Below, in pieces: positions 54,479 to 62,853 of a DNA stretch of 64,000 bases (position 1 is its first letter; every line of letters begins with the position of its first letter). Location of the stretch: assembly GCF_963682185.1 (NCBI RefSeq), contig NZ_OY821667.1, forward strand, positions 1,986,001 through 2,050,000, in the 5' to 3' direction. The notes beneath the pieces are model-generated. The model was given only the letters and a program-made list of their open reading frames with translations. It made no database searches and was not told the DNA's origin. This DNA comes from an uncultured Cohaesibacter sp. Lineage in GTDB: Bacteria > Pseudomonadota > Alphaproteobacteria > Rhizobiales > Cohaesibacteraceae. A program made the position numbers and the translations under genes.

Positions 54479-56668
54479 ATGAACCTCCATTCCATTCGCG
54501 TACGCATCGTCGCTTTCACAGCCATATGTGTCATCGGATCCACCGGCACGATCGTTGGGTATAATCTTTGGTCGGCCAGTAAAAACGCAGACTATGTAGC
54601 CTCGAACGTAGGAGACCTACTCGGCCGCAACAGCCAGTCTTCCCTGTCCCACCTTGCCGCCGCTCAAGCCGGTGTCATCAAGTCCGAGGTGGAAACAGCC
54701 TTTTCAACCGCCCGCAGCATGGCAAAGGCACTTGAGACCATTGCCATGACGGAAAATAAAGGCGGGTCTCCGGACGAAGTTCGACGCACCCAGTTGAACG
54801 AGCTGCTTCATCGCTCCCTTAAAGACAATCCCCGTTTCAACGGCACCTACAGCGCTTGGGAACCGGATGCCCTTGACGGCATGGACGCCATTTACAAATC
54901 CGACGCCGCCATGGGGTCGGACACAACGGGACGCGCGCTACCCTATTGGACCCGCGATGGCAACGGCAAGATCGCCGTACAGCCTCTTGTAGAATATGAC
55001 AGCTCGGACAAGCATCCAAACGGACTTGTCAAAGGCGGCTGGTTCCTGAACCCGCAACGGACAGGAAACGAGAATATCCTCGCCCCCTTACCCTATATCG
55101 TTCAGGGCAAGTCGGTTTATCTGGCAACCATATCCGTCCCCATTGTGGTGAACGGTAAATTTGCAGGTGTTGCAGGCGCCGACTTCGAGCTTTCTTTCGT
55201 TCAGGAGTTGGCCAACAAGGTCGATAACAGCATCTATAATGGCAGTGGGTCAGTGCAAATCGTCACAAATGACGGCCTGCTGGTTGCCTCCAGTCTCGAC
55301 CCGATGAGCATCGGCGGAAAATTCTCATTCGATCAGGGCAATGGCTCAGCAGAAGCCAAAGCGCTGAGCGAAGGTGCCTCCAAGATTTTTGTTGACGAGA
55401 AAGACGATACCCTGCGGGTCTTCTCTCCAATCGCTCTTGGACGTACAGACCAAAGCTGGTCTGTGGTTATCGATGTACCGCGCTCGGTTGTAATGGCAGA
55501 ATCCATCGCCATGGGTCAGGCCATGGACGAGCGCAACAACAACGCCCTCTTCTGGCAGTTGGCCGTTGCCCTCATCGTTGCATTGGTAGCCATGGCTGCA
55601 ATGGCTTTGGTCGCGCACAATATTTCCGCTCCGATCGTCAAGATGGCCAATATTCTCCGCCGCATTGCATCCGGAAACACAGTTGACCGCGTTGAAGGCG
55701 CCGACCGGAAGGATGAAATCGGCGAAATTGCCCAAGCCTCTGAAATCTTGCGCACGGGCCTTCAGGAAGCTGAGAAATTGCGCCAGGAAGCAGCGAGCCG
55801 CGAAGAAGAAGAACGCAAGCTTCTGGACCGCCGCGCCAAACTGGCTCAGGACTTTGTCTCCCGTATGCAGGCCCTCTCCACCGGCATCGCCTCTTCGTCC
55901 AGCGAAGTAGCGACCGCAGCACAAGACCTGTCTGAAACGGCACGGGAAACAACACGGCAGTCCCAATCTGTTGCCGTTGCAGCCGATCAGGCCTCGGCTA
56001 ACGTTCAGACTGTAGCCAGTGCCACCGAAGAAATGTCGGCCTCTGTGCGCGTCGTCAACGATCAGGTTATCCATTCTGCACAAATCGCGGATAAGGCCAA
56101 TGCAGAAGCAGATGCTGCTAACGAACGCATTCAGTCTCTGGCAGCCGCAGCCGCGGCCATTGGCGACGTCATCGAGCTGATCAATGGCATCGCAGCCCAG
56201 ACCAACCTCTTGGCTCTTAACGCGACTATTGAGGCAGCGCGTGCAGGGGAAGCGGGCAAAGGTTTCGCGGTCGTTGCCGCCGAGGTCAAAGAACTGGCGT
56301 CACAAACCGCAAGGGCCACCGAAGAAATCGGATTGAAGGTCTCCGAGATCCAACAGGCAACTGACGGTACTGTCCGGTCCGTTGGCGAGATTGCCCAAGT
56401 CATCGCCAGCATCAAGGAAACCGCATCCCAGATCACGACAGCCGTCGATGAGCAGGGCTCTGCCACAGCCGAGATCGCAAGCAACTGTCAGCAGGCCGCA
56501 ACCGGCACCGATGAAGTGACCAAGAATATCGGCGGCGTCAGTGTTGCAGCCGAGCAGACTGGCACAGCATCCACCAAGCTGCAGGATCTCTCCAAGGGTC
56601 TGTCAGAACAGGCTGGCGATCTCAGCAACATCGTGGAGAAATTCGTCGAAGACTTCGCTGCGGCCTAA
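54479..56668 (+). CDS. Methyl-accepting chemotaxis protein with dCache-type sensor domain
   Basis: 729 residues. TM1 is about residues 9-28, and a periplasmic double-Cache-like sensor spans about 40-350 (PYWTRDGNGKIAVQPLVEY and VSVPIVVNGKFAGVAGADFEL-type segments). TM2 is about 358-380 and HAMP about 381-435. The signalling coiled coil contains the conserved hairpin tip NLLALNATIEAARAGEAGKG (about residues 578-597) and flanking KELASQTARATEEIG. Cache sensors often bind amino acids or carboxylates; the ligand here is unknown. No pentapeptide tether is seen at the C-terminus. It stands alone between ubiG and a convergent DUF1178 gene and ends at a strong bidirectional terminator. Confidence 0.95.
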   Translation: MNLHSIRVRIVAFTAICVIGSTGTIVGYNLWSASKNADYVASNVGDLLGRNSQSSLSHLAAAQAGVIKSEVETAFSTARSMAKALETIAMTENKGGSPDEVRRTQLNELLHRSLKDNPRFNGTYSAWEPDALDGMDAIYKSDAAMGSDTTGRALPYWTRDGNGKIAVQPLVEYDSSDKHPNGLVKGGWFLNPQRTGNENILAPLPYIVQGKSVYLATISVPIVVNGKFAGVAGADFELSFVQELANKVDNSIYNGSGSVQIVTNDGLLVASSLDPMSIGGKFSFDQGNGSAEAKALSEGASKIFVDEKDDTLRVFSPIALGRTDQSWSVVIDVPRSVVMAESIAMGQAMDERNNNALFWQLAVALIVALVAMAAMALVAHNISAPIVKMANILRRIASGNTVDRVEGADRKDEIGEIAQASEILRTGLQEAEKLRQEAASREEEERKLLDRRAKLAQDFVSRMQALSTGIASSSSEVATAAQDLSETARETTRQSQSVAVAADQASANVQTVASATEEMSASVRVVNDQVIHSAQIADKANAEADAANERIQSLAAAAAAIGDVIELINGIAAQTNLLALNATIEAARAGEAGKGFAVVAAEVKELASQTARATEEIGLKVSEIQQATDGTVRSVGEIAQVIASIKETASQITTAVDEQGSATAEIASNCQQAATGTDEVTKNIGGVSVAAEQTGTASTKLQDLSKGLSEQAGDLSNIVEKFVEDFAAA

Positions 56669-56692
56669 GAGAGCAACAGCCTTTTCCAACAA

Positions 56693-56727
56693 AAAACCCG
56701 CATCTGCCATCAGCAGGTGCGGGTTTT
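56693..56727. terminator. Bidirectional intrinsic terminator
   Basis: AAAACCCGCATCTGC (56693-56707) and GCAGGTGCGGGTTTT (56713-56727) form a 15-bp stem with one wobble pair. T-runs exist on both sides. It serves the chemoreceptor gene on plus and the DUF1178 gene on minus. Confidence 0.9.
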
Positions 56728-56758
56728 CATTTGCCATCTAGAGAAAAAATTTGACTGA

Positions 56759-57292
56759 TCAGTTCTGATCTTCGGGCAAAACCGGCATGGGAAGACAATC
56801 GATCCCGTCTTCTGCCAGCGACTTCACCTCGTCAACGGTTGCCTCACCATAGATGCCGCGCTCTTCAGTTTCCTTGAAATGCATCTTTCGGGCTTCTTCG
56901 GCAAAATTGTCGCCAACATAATCGGCATTCTTGACCACATGCTCGCGAAAGGCTCGTAGCATCTTCTGAACTTGCTGGGGATCGGGCCCTTCTTGTGGGG
57001 CTGTCATCGCGGTACCTCCTTGAGGCACGACAGCATTCGGCGTCGCTGGCTGTGGCACAGCGGATGAAGGGGCAGTCTCAGCGGCACCCAGCCCCTCAGT
57101 TGGGCGCACGGCACTGTCTTGTGTGCGCGTTCCGGTGACGCGCGGCGCCATCAGGGATTTGGAGATTTTCGTCGATGCACAAAAAGGACATTCAACATGG
57201 CCATCACGGGTCTGCATCTCGCAATCATCACTATTGCGAAACCATCCCTCAAACACATGATCATGCTCGCAGCGCAGCGAATACTTAATCAA
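56759..57292 (-). CDS. DUF1178 family protein
   Basis: 177 residues. The N-terminus MIKYSLRCEHDHVFEGWFRN and the CPFCASTKISKSLMAP segment (about residues 36-51) contain cysteines C8, C36 and C39 that could bind a metal, as is typical of DUF1178. The C-terminal KMHFKETEERGIYGEATVDE and DGIDCLPMPVLPEDQN are also conserved in the family. The middle is Ala/Pro/Gln-rich and variable. Its function is not known. In Hyphomicrobiales it is commonly found next to the nitrilase-family gene, as here. Confidence 0.92.
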   Translation of the reverse strand: MIKYSLRCEHDHVFEGWFRNSDDCEMQTRDGHVECPFCASTKISKSLMAPRVTGTRTQDSAVRPTEGLGAAETAPSSAVPQPATPNAVVPQGGTAMTAPQEGPDPQQVQKMLRAFREHVVKNADYVGDNFAEEARKMHFKETEERGIYGEATVDEVKSLAEDGIDCLPMPVLPEDQN

Positions 57293-57400
57293 GTCAAACC
57301 CCTAATTCCATTTCAGACAAACTGTGCATCGCGCACAAAAATCCATTTCGCACCACTTGGCAAGCGAAATTTGATCCTCTGAATTATACGCTACTTGCGA

Positions 57401-58231
57401 TCATATTTCAAAAGCACGGTCATGCTGTAAGGACGGGATCGCCTTGCGACAGACATCCACGCGCGTCATGTCGATATCGGCCGCGATGAAACAGGGTTCA
57501 TCCTGAGCCTCGGCCAACACGGTGCCCCACGGGTCCACGATGATAGAATGACCATAGGTCTTGCGACCATTCTCATGCTTGCCCCCTTGCGCGGCGGCAA
57601 TCACGAAGGCACCATTTTCAATGGCTCTGGCCCGCATCAGCACTTCCCAGTGCGCCTGACCGGTACGCTTGGTGAAAGCAGCGGGAATAGCCAGAATATT
57701 GGCGCCCTTCTGATTGCACAAAGCCCGATAGAGATAGGGAAAGCGCAGATCATAGCAAATGGTCAGGCCCAATGTACCCCAAGGCAAAATGGCGCTCACA
57801 GCTTTTTCTCCGGGCACGAAGCTGGCTGATTCACGGTAGCTCTCGCCATTTTCCAGATCCACATCAAACATATGGACCTTGTCATAGCGCGCAGCAATCC
57901 GCCCGGCAGGCGAGATCAGAAGGCTGCGATTGGCCGCCTTCACCTCATCACATGTCTTGACCAGAAAGGACATTGAGCCAATATGCAGCCAGATATCCAG
58001 TTCTTCGGCCAGCGCCTGCATCCGCTTGAGACCTTCATCATCATCCTCGGATGAGAGCACGGCCATCATCGCCTTGCGGTTCATCTCCATGGTCGCGGTC
58101 TGCTCGGGCGTCTGGATATATTCAGCCCCATCACGACGCGCCTCGCGGATCAGCCGTTCGGCTTCATCAAGATTATGCGCCGGATCGCGACCGGAACGCA
58201 GTTGAACGCAGGCAGCGCGAAAGGACGTCAT
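57401..58231 (-). CDS. Carbon-nitrogen hydrolase (nitrilase superfamily, Nit/omega-amidase-like)
   Basis: 276 residues. The Glu-Lys-Cys triad is visible: Glu in IQTPEQTATME (about residue 43), Lys in ARYDKVHMFDVDL (about residue 117) and Cys in LGLTICYDLRFPYLYRAL (about residue 158). The MRARAIENGAFVIAAAQGGKH and YGHSIIVDPWGTVLAE segments are typical of the Nit1/Nit2 branch. These enzymes repair deaminated glutathione or act on 2-oxo acid amides. Cytoplasmic location is likely because no signal peptide is present. Together with the adjacent glutaredoxin gene it suggests a thiol-repair neighbourhood, though the specific substrate is inferred. Confidence 0.9.
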   Translation of the reverse strand: MTSFRAACVQLRSGRDPAHNLDEAERLIREARRDGAEYIQTPEQTATMEMNRKAMMAVLSSEDDDEGLKRMQALAEELDIWLHIGSMSFLVKTCDEVKAANRSLLISPAGRIAARYDKVHMFDVDLENGESYRESASFVPGEKAVSAILPWGTLGLTICYDLRFPYLYRALCNQKGANILAIPAAFTKRTGQAHWEVLMRARAIENGAFVIAAAQGGKHENGRKTYGHSIIVDPWGTVLAEAQDEPCFIAADIDMTRVDVCRKAIPSLQHDRAFEI

Positions 58232-58363
58232 GCAACTCTCCAGTTTATCTCGGGATTGACGGCCCGACAGGGCCGCAACAGGATCACCTTTGAGTATTAC
58301 CCAAGCCCATCCTTAATGACAAGCGGACAAAAGGGTTCGCAATAAAGAGCTGTCTGCAGTTCC

Positions 58364-58618
58364 TCAAGCGGCCAGCATTTCGTCCAGTTTGCCCGCTTTA
58401 TCAAGGGCAAACAGATCATCGCATCCGCCAACATGCTCTTCATCAATGAAGATTTGCGGAAAGGTGCGGCGACCGGATTTTTTCATCATTTCCTGCTTGA
58501 TATCAAAATCGAAGGTCGCATCCAGTTCACGGAAAGCAACACCCTTGTCGGTGAGCAGTTTTTTGGCTGCGGTGCAAAATCCGCACATTTTACGCGTATA
58601 AATAACAACTTCTGCCAT
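58364..58618 (-). CDS. grxC: Glutaredoxin 3
   Basis: 84 residues from the ATG at 58618, which has GGAG 8 bases upstream; ATGs at 58630 and 58654 would add non-conserved residues. The redox motif is CGFC in IYTRKMCGFCTAAKKLL, where many class I glutaredoxins have CPYC. TFPQIFIDEEHVGGCDDL carries the cis-Pro and the GG-x-DD glutathione-binding region. It reduces disulfides using glutathione. It lies between comF and the nitrilase-family gene in a conserved order. Confidence 0.94.
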   Translation of the reverse strand: MAEVVIYTRKMCGFCTAAKKLLTDKGVAFRELDATFDFDIKQEMMKKSGRRTFPQIFIDEEHVGGCDDLFALDKAGKLDEMLAA

Positions 58619-58703
58619 TTCGGTCTCCATTCGACCAAACCAGCCCTTTGCCATTTCGGGAAGGATGCAAATGCCAGTTTGGATTTATTCAAAACTCAAT
58701 CAT

Positions 58704-59522
58704 TTATATGGGCATTTCAGAGCCAGCGGCAACCCGTGCAAAAGTGATAATGCAAATTTCTCCCGCATCGGAACGCCTCAACACACGACAGCAGGCATCA
58801 AGCGTTGCCCCAGTCGTCCAGACATCATCCACCAGCACCACCGTTCGACCCGAGAGAGATGTCTTGTCATCCAGATTGATCTGAAAGGCACCCTCCACAT
58901 TGACCCGGCGCTCAGCCTCGCTCAACCCTACCTGCTGACGCGTGGGCCGCGTGCGCTGAAGAAGGTCTGGCATGAAAACGGTTCCCGTCTCCTTTGCAAT
59001 CACCTTGGCCAGCAGCGCCGACTGATTGAACCGCCTCCGCCACAGGCGCCTTTTATGCAGGGGCACAGGAACGATAAGGGCATCAGGGTCAGTAAGGCAA
59101 TCCGCTCCAGCCCGCACCATCCAGCGCCCCATGACGGTGGCCAGATCGGTTCGATCCAGATATTTGAGTTGATGCACCATGCGCCTTGCCGTGCGCCCGA
59201 ACAGTGCCACAGAGCGTGCGCGATCATAAACGGGGGGATTGGCCAGAACATCCGGACTGACAAGCGCTTCGCCCAGATCGTAGGAAAAAGGGACGCCTGA
59301 TACGGAACAATAGGGCCGCGCGATCCATTCCATTTCGCCCCAGCAGGCCCCGCACAGACTATTGGCATCCTGCACGATCTTGCCGCAGCCTGCGCATCGA
59401 GGTGGAATGATGAGATCCTGCACCGCACGACCTGCCCGCAAAAGAGGGCGCCCGATCAGCCGAGCGCCATTCAGCAGGCTTCCATCAAGGCCGCCCTGTC
59501 CGCTCTGGAGAAATTTCAGCAT
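58704..59522 (-). CDS. ComF-family phosphoribosyltransferase-like protein
   Basis: 272 residues from the ATG at 59522, chosen because GGGGGAGG lies just before it; the frame extends upstream without family similarity. A zinc-ribbon-like CAGCGKIVQDANSLCGACW segment (about residues 41-59) is followed by a phosphoribosyltransferase domain with VVLVDDVWTTGATLDACCRV (about residues 227-246). VPVPLHKRRLWRRRFNQSALLA is typical of ComF. ComF is required for DNA uptake in some competent bacteria; in alphaproteobacteria its role is unclear. It is divergent from the methyltransferase gene. Confidence 0.92.
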   Translation of the reverse strand: MLKFLQSGQGGLDGSLLNGARLIGRPLLRAGRAVQDLIIPPRCAGCGKIVQDANSLCGACWGEMEWIARPYCSVSGVPFSYDLGEALVSPDVLANPPVYDRARSVALFGRTARRMVHQLKYLDRTDLATVMGRWMVRAGADCLTDPDALIVPVPLHKRRLWRRRFNQSALLAKVIAKETGTVFMPDLLQRTRPTRQQVGLSEAERRVNVEGAFQINLDDKTSLSGRTVVLVDDVWTTGATLDACCRVLRRSDAGEICIITFARVAAGSEMPI

Positions 59523-59635
59523 TACCTCCCCCAATCCTCGCCTCTGCCAACCCCGGATCGATGATACTGATAGCACAATGCAACAAGCAGCGTTATCATA
59601 CAAGTTGATCCAGAATCGAAAAAGGCATCGCTCTC

Positions 59636-60535
59636 ATGGTAACAGACACGACCGGCGTCCCGCGCCTTTTCGACACGAGATTGCTGGCCAACCGTCGCAA
59701 AAGGGCATTGGCGCACCATGGTGACGCGGGCGACTTCCTGCTCAAGGACGTTACCAGTGACATGCTCGATCGTCTTTCCATCATTCTGCGCCCCTTTCCC
59801 GTCATAGCTGAGCTGGGCGGCCATACCGGAGCTCTTGCCCGACAGCTTAAAAATCGGGAGGGAACGGACTATGTGTTCCGCCTCGAACAGGCCTCGACGT
59901 TTCTGGCAAAGGAAGACAACGGGCTCTTGTTCGACCCCGAGTTTCTGCCCATCAAGCCGCAAAGTCTCAATCTTCTGGTTTCTCCGCTCTTTTTGCACTG
60001 GGTCAACGATCTGCCCGGCACCTTGGTGCAAATCCGCCAGAGTCTGGTTCCCGATGGCCTGCTGTTGGCCACCCTGCTCGGACGAGAAAGCCTGAAAGAA
60101 CTGCGCGAAGCATTCCTCGTGGCCGACAGCGAAATAACAGGCGGCGCAAGCCCGCGGGTTGCCCCGTTGCCCGACCTTAAGGATATGGGGAGTTTGCTGC
60201 AACGGGCAGGCTTTTCATTGCCCGTTGTGGATCATGACACGCTGACGGTGCGCTACAGCTCACTCTTCTCGCTCATGCAGGATTTACGGCGCATGGGAGC
60301 GACCAATGTGCTGACAGACCGCTCGCGCCATTTCATGCGACGTGATTGTCTCATGCGCGCGGCGGAAATCTATCAAGACCGCTTTTCTGATCCAGATGGC
60401 CGTATCCGCGCCACCTTCCAGATCATATCCCTATCCGGCTGGGCTCCGGATGAAAGCCAGCAAAAGCCGCTCAAGCCGGGCAGCGCCAAGATGTCTCTTA
60501 CCAGTGTTTTGGGGGATAAGTCGGCTGAAATTTGA
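59636..60535 (+). CDS. SAM-dependent methyltransferase-like protein (NDUFAF5/BioC-related)
   Basis: 299 residues. LFDTRLLANRRKRALAHHGD (about residues 11-30) and the SAM loop VIAELGGHTGALARQL (about residues 61-76) are followed by LNLLVSPLFLHWVNDLPGTL and a C-terminal LMQDLRRMGATNVL, all typical of the family related to the mitochondrial complex I assembly factor NDUFAF5. The glycine loop reads ELGGHTG instead of the standard DxGxGxG, so the cofactor site is altered, although this also occurs in relatives. The mitochondrial homologue hydroxylates an arginine of a complex I subunit. The reaction here is not known. It is divergent from comF, a conserved pair. Confidence 0.85.
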   Translation: MVTDTTGVPRLFDTRLLANRRKRALAHHGDAGDFLLKDVTSDMLDRLSIILRPFPVIAELGGHTGALARQLKNREGTDYVFRLEQASTFLAKEDNGLLFDPEFLPIKPQSLNLLVSPLFLHWVNDLPGTLVQIRQSLVPDGLLLATLLGRESLKELREAFLVADSEITGGASPRVAPLPDLKDMGSLLQRAGFSLPVVDHDTLTVRYSSLFSLMQDLRRMGATNVLTDRSRHFMRRDCLMRAAEIYQDRFSDPDGRIRATFQIISLSGWAPDESQQKPLKPGSAKMSLTSVLGDKSAEI

Positions 60536-60571
60536 GAGCACTTTCAGCCCGAATGCGAACGAGTAAACAAC

Positions 60572-60601
60572 AAAAAGCCGCGGGTCACATGGAAACGCGG
60601 C
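60572..60601 (-). terminator. Intrinsic terminator after the Flp pilin gene
   Basis: GCCGCG and CGCGGC arms (60596-60601 and 60577-60582) with a 13-base loop are followed by TTTTT on the minus strand, 28 bases past the pilin stop. The adjacent convergent methyltransferase gene on plus may also stop here. Confidence 0.7.
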
Positions 60602-60629
60602 GCAAGACACTCTGTGAACCACGAGTTCC

Positions 60630-60806
60630 TTAAGGCACAGTAGCGCTGATATAACCGGCAAATGCATTCAGAATACGAGTGATATTCGGAACCACAAGAC
60701 TGGATCCGATCACCAACGCAGCAGCCACCAAGCTGGCAATAATGCTATATTCAATAGCCGTAGCGCCATTTTCATCTTTCATAAAAGCGTGAAATTTTTG
60801 TAGCAT
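60630..60806 (-). CDS. Flp/Fap-type IVb pilin
   Basis: 58 residues from the ATG at 60806 with AGGA upstream. MLQKFHAFMKDENGATAIEYSIIASLV contains the prepilin leader, a peptidase site after Gly14 with Glu at the +5 position, and the hydrophobic helix SIIASLVAAALVIGSSLVV (about residues 21-39). Flp pilins assemble into Tad pili used for surface adhesion. No tad/cpa assembly genes are within the window, so it is an orphan pilin gene that must rely on machinery elsewhere. It is placed between conserved housekeeping genes and is probably expressed from its own promoter. Confidence 0.9.
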   Translation of the reverse strand: MLQKFHAFMKDENGATAIEYSIIASLVAAALVIGSSLVVPNITRILNAFAGYISATVP

Positions 60807-60971
60807 ACTGATCCTAACAATTCGCCGCAGGAAAGATCTGGCTCCTGCAAGAAACCATCTGGGAGTAATTTTATCAAAATTTATAAATAAAATCTCAAAA
60901 GCCAGACAATTTCTCTTTCCAACCTGAAATATTAGCAACCAAACTATTAATTTCAGAAAAGAAATCCGGAT

Positions 60972-61409
60972 CTACGCCCCGAGCAGATCGACCAAAGGGG
61001 CAATCAACGGCAAGTCTGCCGGAGGCATCGGATAGTCACGCAATGCACCGGCCCGCACCCATTTAAGCGCCTGCCCCTCACGAGACTGCGGCACCCCTTC
61101 CCAGCGGCGGCAAATGTAAAGAGGCATCAAGAGGTGGAAATCATCATAGGCATGGCTGGCAAAGGTCAGCGGCGCCAGACAAGCTTCTTTGGTCTTGATA
61201 CCCAGCTCTTCTTCCAGCTCGCGAATAAGCGCCACTTCCGGTCGCTCCCCCGCTTCCAGCTTACCGCCGGGAAATTCCCATAGCCCGGCCAGATTCTTGC
61301 CCTCAGGGCGCTGGGCGATGAGGATGCGATTATCCTCATCCACCAAAGCGACAGCAACCACCAGCAACAGCCGGATCGACGGCTCGTTCGTTCCTTCAGG
61401 TGCAGACAT
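60972..61409 (-). CDS. mutT: 8-oxo-dGTP diphosphatase, MutT-type Nudix hydrolase
   Basis: 145 residues from the ATG at 61409 (a TTG one codon earlier is possible). The Nudix box is complete: GGKLEAGERPEVALIREL followed by EEELGI, about residues 46-69. LLVVAVALVDEDNRILIAQR is typical of MutT, and LMPLYICRRWEGVPQSREGQ with LKWV matches the C-terminal half. It removes 8-oxo-dGTP from the nucleotide pool. It lies 11 bases after argJ on the same strand, a common arrangement in Hyphomicrobiales, so it is probably co-transcribed with argJ. Confidence 0.92.
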   Translation of the reverse strand: MSAPEGTNEPSIRLLLVVAVALVDEDNRILIAQRPEGKNLAGLWEFPGGKLEAGERPEVALIRELEEELGIKTKEACLAPLTFASHAYDDFHLLMPLYICRRWEGVPQSREGQALKWVRAGALRDYPMPPADLPLIAPLVDLLGA

Positions 61410-61420
61410 CAAACCAAACC

Positions 61421-62665
61421 TTAGCTGCGATAATCGCCATTGATCGTGATATAGCCATGGGTAAGATCACAGGTCCAAACCGTCGCGGTTCCCTCGCCAA
61501 CCCCGAGATCGGCACGGATCTCGATCTCGCCATTTTTCATATAGTCGCTGGCAAGCTCTTCGGAATAATCCGGATCGCGCATGCCATCCACAGCCAGACG
61601 ATAGGGCCCGAACCAGATGGCGAGCTTGTCCCGATCAGCCATCTCACCGGCCTTGCCAACAGCGGCAACAACACGCCCCCAGTTGGCGTCTTCCCCGGCA
61701 GCAGCCGTTTTCACCAATGGGCTATTGGCAACAGCGAGCGCAACACGCTTGGCTGCGGCATCATTCTCTGCACCACTGATCGTGATCTCAAGGAACTTGC
61801 TTGCCCCTTCGCCATCGCGCACGACCATCTTGGCCAGATCCTGCAAGAGAGCCGAGAGCGCATCGGAAAAGGCTTCAAGACGCGGATCGTCTGCCTTCTC
61901 GATCTCTGGACAGCCGCGCCCCTTGGCAGCGCCGGAAGCAAAGACCATCAGGGTATCGCTGGTCGATGTATCGCTATCCACGGTGATGGCGTTAAAGGAG
62001 GTATCCACATGCTTGGAGAGCAGCCCCTGAAGAGCCTCGGAGGCAATCGGCGCATCGGTAAAGACAAATCCCAGCATTGTGGCCATATCCGGCGCGATCA
62101 TGCCCGAGCCCTTGGCGATGCCATGAATGGCAACCGTCGTACCATCGATATCCACGCTCGCGGTGGCCACCTTGACGAAGGTGTCCGTTGTCATGATCGC
62201 CCGTGCCGCATCCATGAAGGACGCATCGGCCTTTTCGGGATCGAACAATGTACCGAACAGGGATGTGATCGGGCCCGGATCAAGCGGTTCGCCAATAACA
62301 CCGGTCGAGGCCATGAAAATTTCCGAAGCCTTGCCGCCGCAGGCTTCAGCAGCAGCGGCCGCAACAGCCGATACCGTTTTCTCACCCGCAGAGCCGGTGA
62401 AGGCATTGGCATTGGATGCATTGACAACAAGCGCCCGCGCGCTGCCGCCGCCAAGATGGGCCTTGCACCAGTCAACCGGAGCCGATGGGCATTTGGATTT
62501 GGTATAGACCCCGGCGACGGAGGTTCCCTCAGCCATCTCGACAATCAGTAAGTCGTTGCGTCCCTTGTATTTTACGCCGGTCGCAGCAACACCAAGACGA
62601 AATCCTCCGATCGCATCAAGCGCGGGATAATCGGTTGGTGCAAAAGGTGATGGCTTGAGGTCCAT
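61421..62665 (-). CDS. argJ: Bifunctional glutamate N-acetyltransferase / amino-acid acetyltransferase
   Basis: 414 residues from the ATG at 62665, with AAGG 9 bases upstream; the open frame runs back through a terminator hairpin, so the longer reading cannot be right. The self-cleavage site is the threonine in SGMIAPDMATMLGFVFTDA (about residues 179-197). GVAATGVKYKGRNDLLI near residue 20 and SDTSTSDT are typical. ArgJ recycles the acetyl group from N-acetylornithine to glutamate in arginine synthesis. It is between the parvulin gene and mutT, the usual order in the group. Confidence 0.96.
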   Translation of the reverse strand: MDLKPSPFAPTDYPALDAIGGFRLGVAATGVKYKGRNDLLIVEMAEGTSVAGVYTKSKCPSAPVDWCKAHLGGGSARALVVNASNANAFTGSAGEKTVSAVAAAAAEACGGKASEIFMASTGVIGEPLDPGPITSLFGTLFDPEKADASFMDAARAIMTTDTFVKVATASVDIDGTTVAIHGIAKGSGMIAPDMATMLGFVFTDAPIASEALQGLLSKHVDTSFNAITVDSDTSTSDTLMVFASGAAKGRGCPEIEKADDPRLEAFSDALSALLQDLAKMVVRDGEGASKFLEITISGAENDAAAKRVALAVANSPLVKTAAAGEDANWGRVVAAVGKAGEMADRDKLAIWFGPYRLAVDGMRDPDYSEELASDYMKNGEIEIRADLGVGEGTATVWTCDLTHGYITINGDYRS

Positions 62666-62682
62666 GACTGGCATCCTTCCAT

Positions 62683-62732
62683 AAAAAAGAGGGAAAGCCC
62701 CCAAGGCCCTTGGGCACATGGGGCTTTCCCTC
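62683..62732 (-). terminator. Strong intrinsic terminator directly upstream of argJ
   Basis: GAGGGAAAGCCCC (62720-62732 read on minus) and GGGGCTTTCCCTC (62689-62701) form a perfect 13-bp stem with further pairing in the loop, followed by TTTTTT on the minus strand. It lies 121 bases beyond the parvulin stop and ends only 17 bases before the argJ start, abutting its ribosome site. It can be a plain terminator or an attenuator. Confidence 0.88.
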
Positions 62733-62853
62733 TCCATAAACCGTGCTCTGAACAAATGCCAGCCAATTTTAGCAATTATTCGCTGACTTTAGCGGCGGGC
62801 GCGCCTTGGCCCGCCATCCTCTTTTCATGGTCAGAAGCAATTGGTCTTCAAGA

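Noticed and set aside
61400-62551. A 383-codon plus-strand frame over argJ
   Set aside because: Antisense to argJ, which has its cleavage motif and conserved neighbours.
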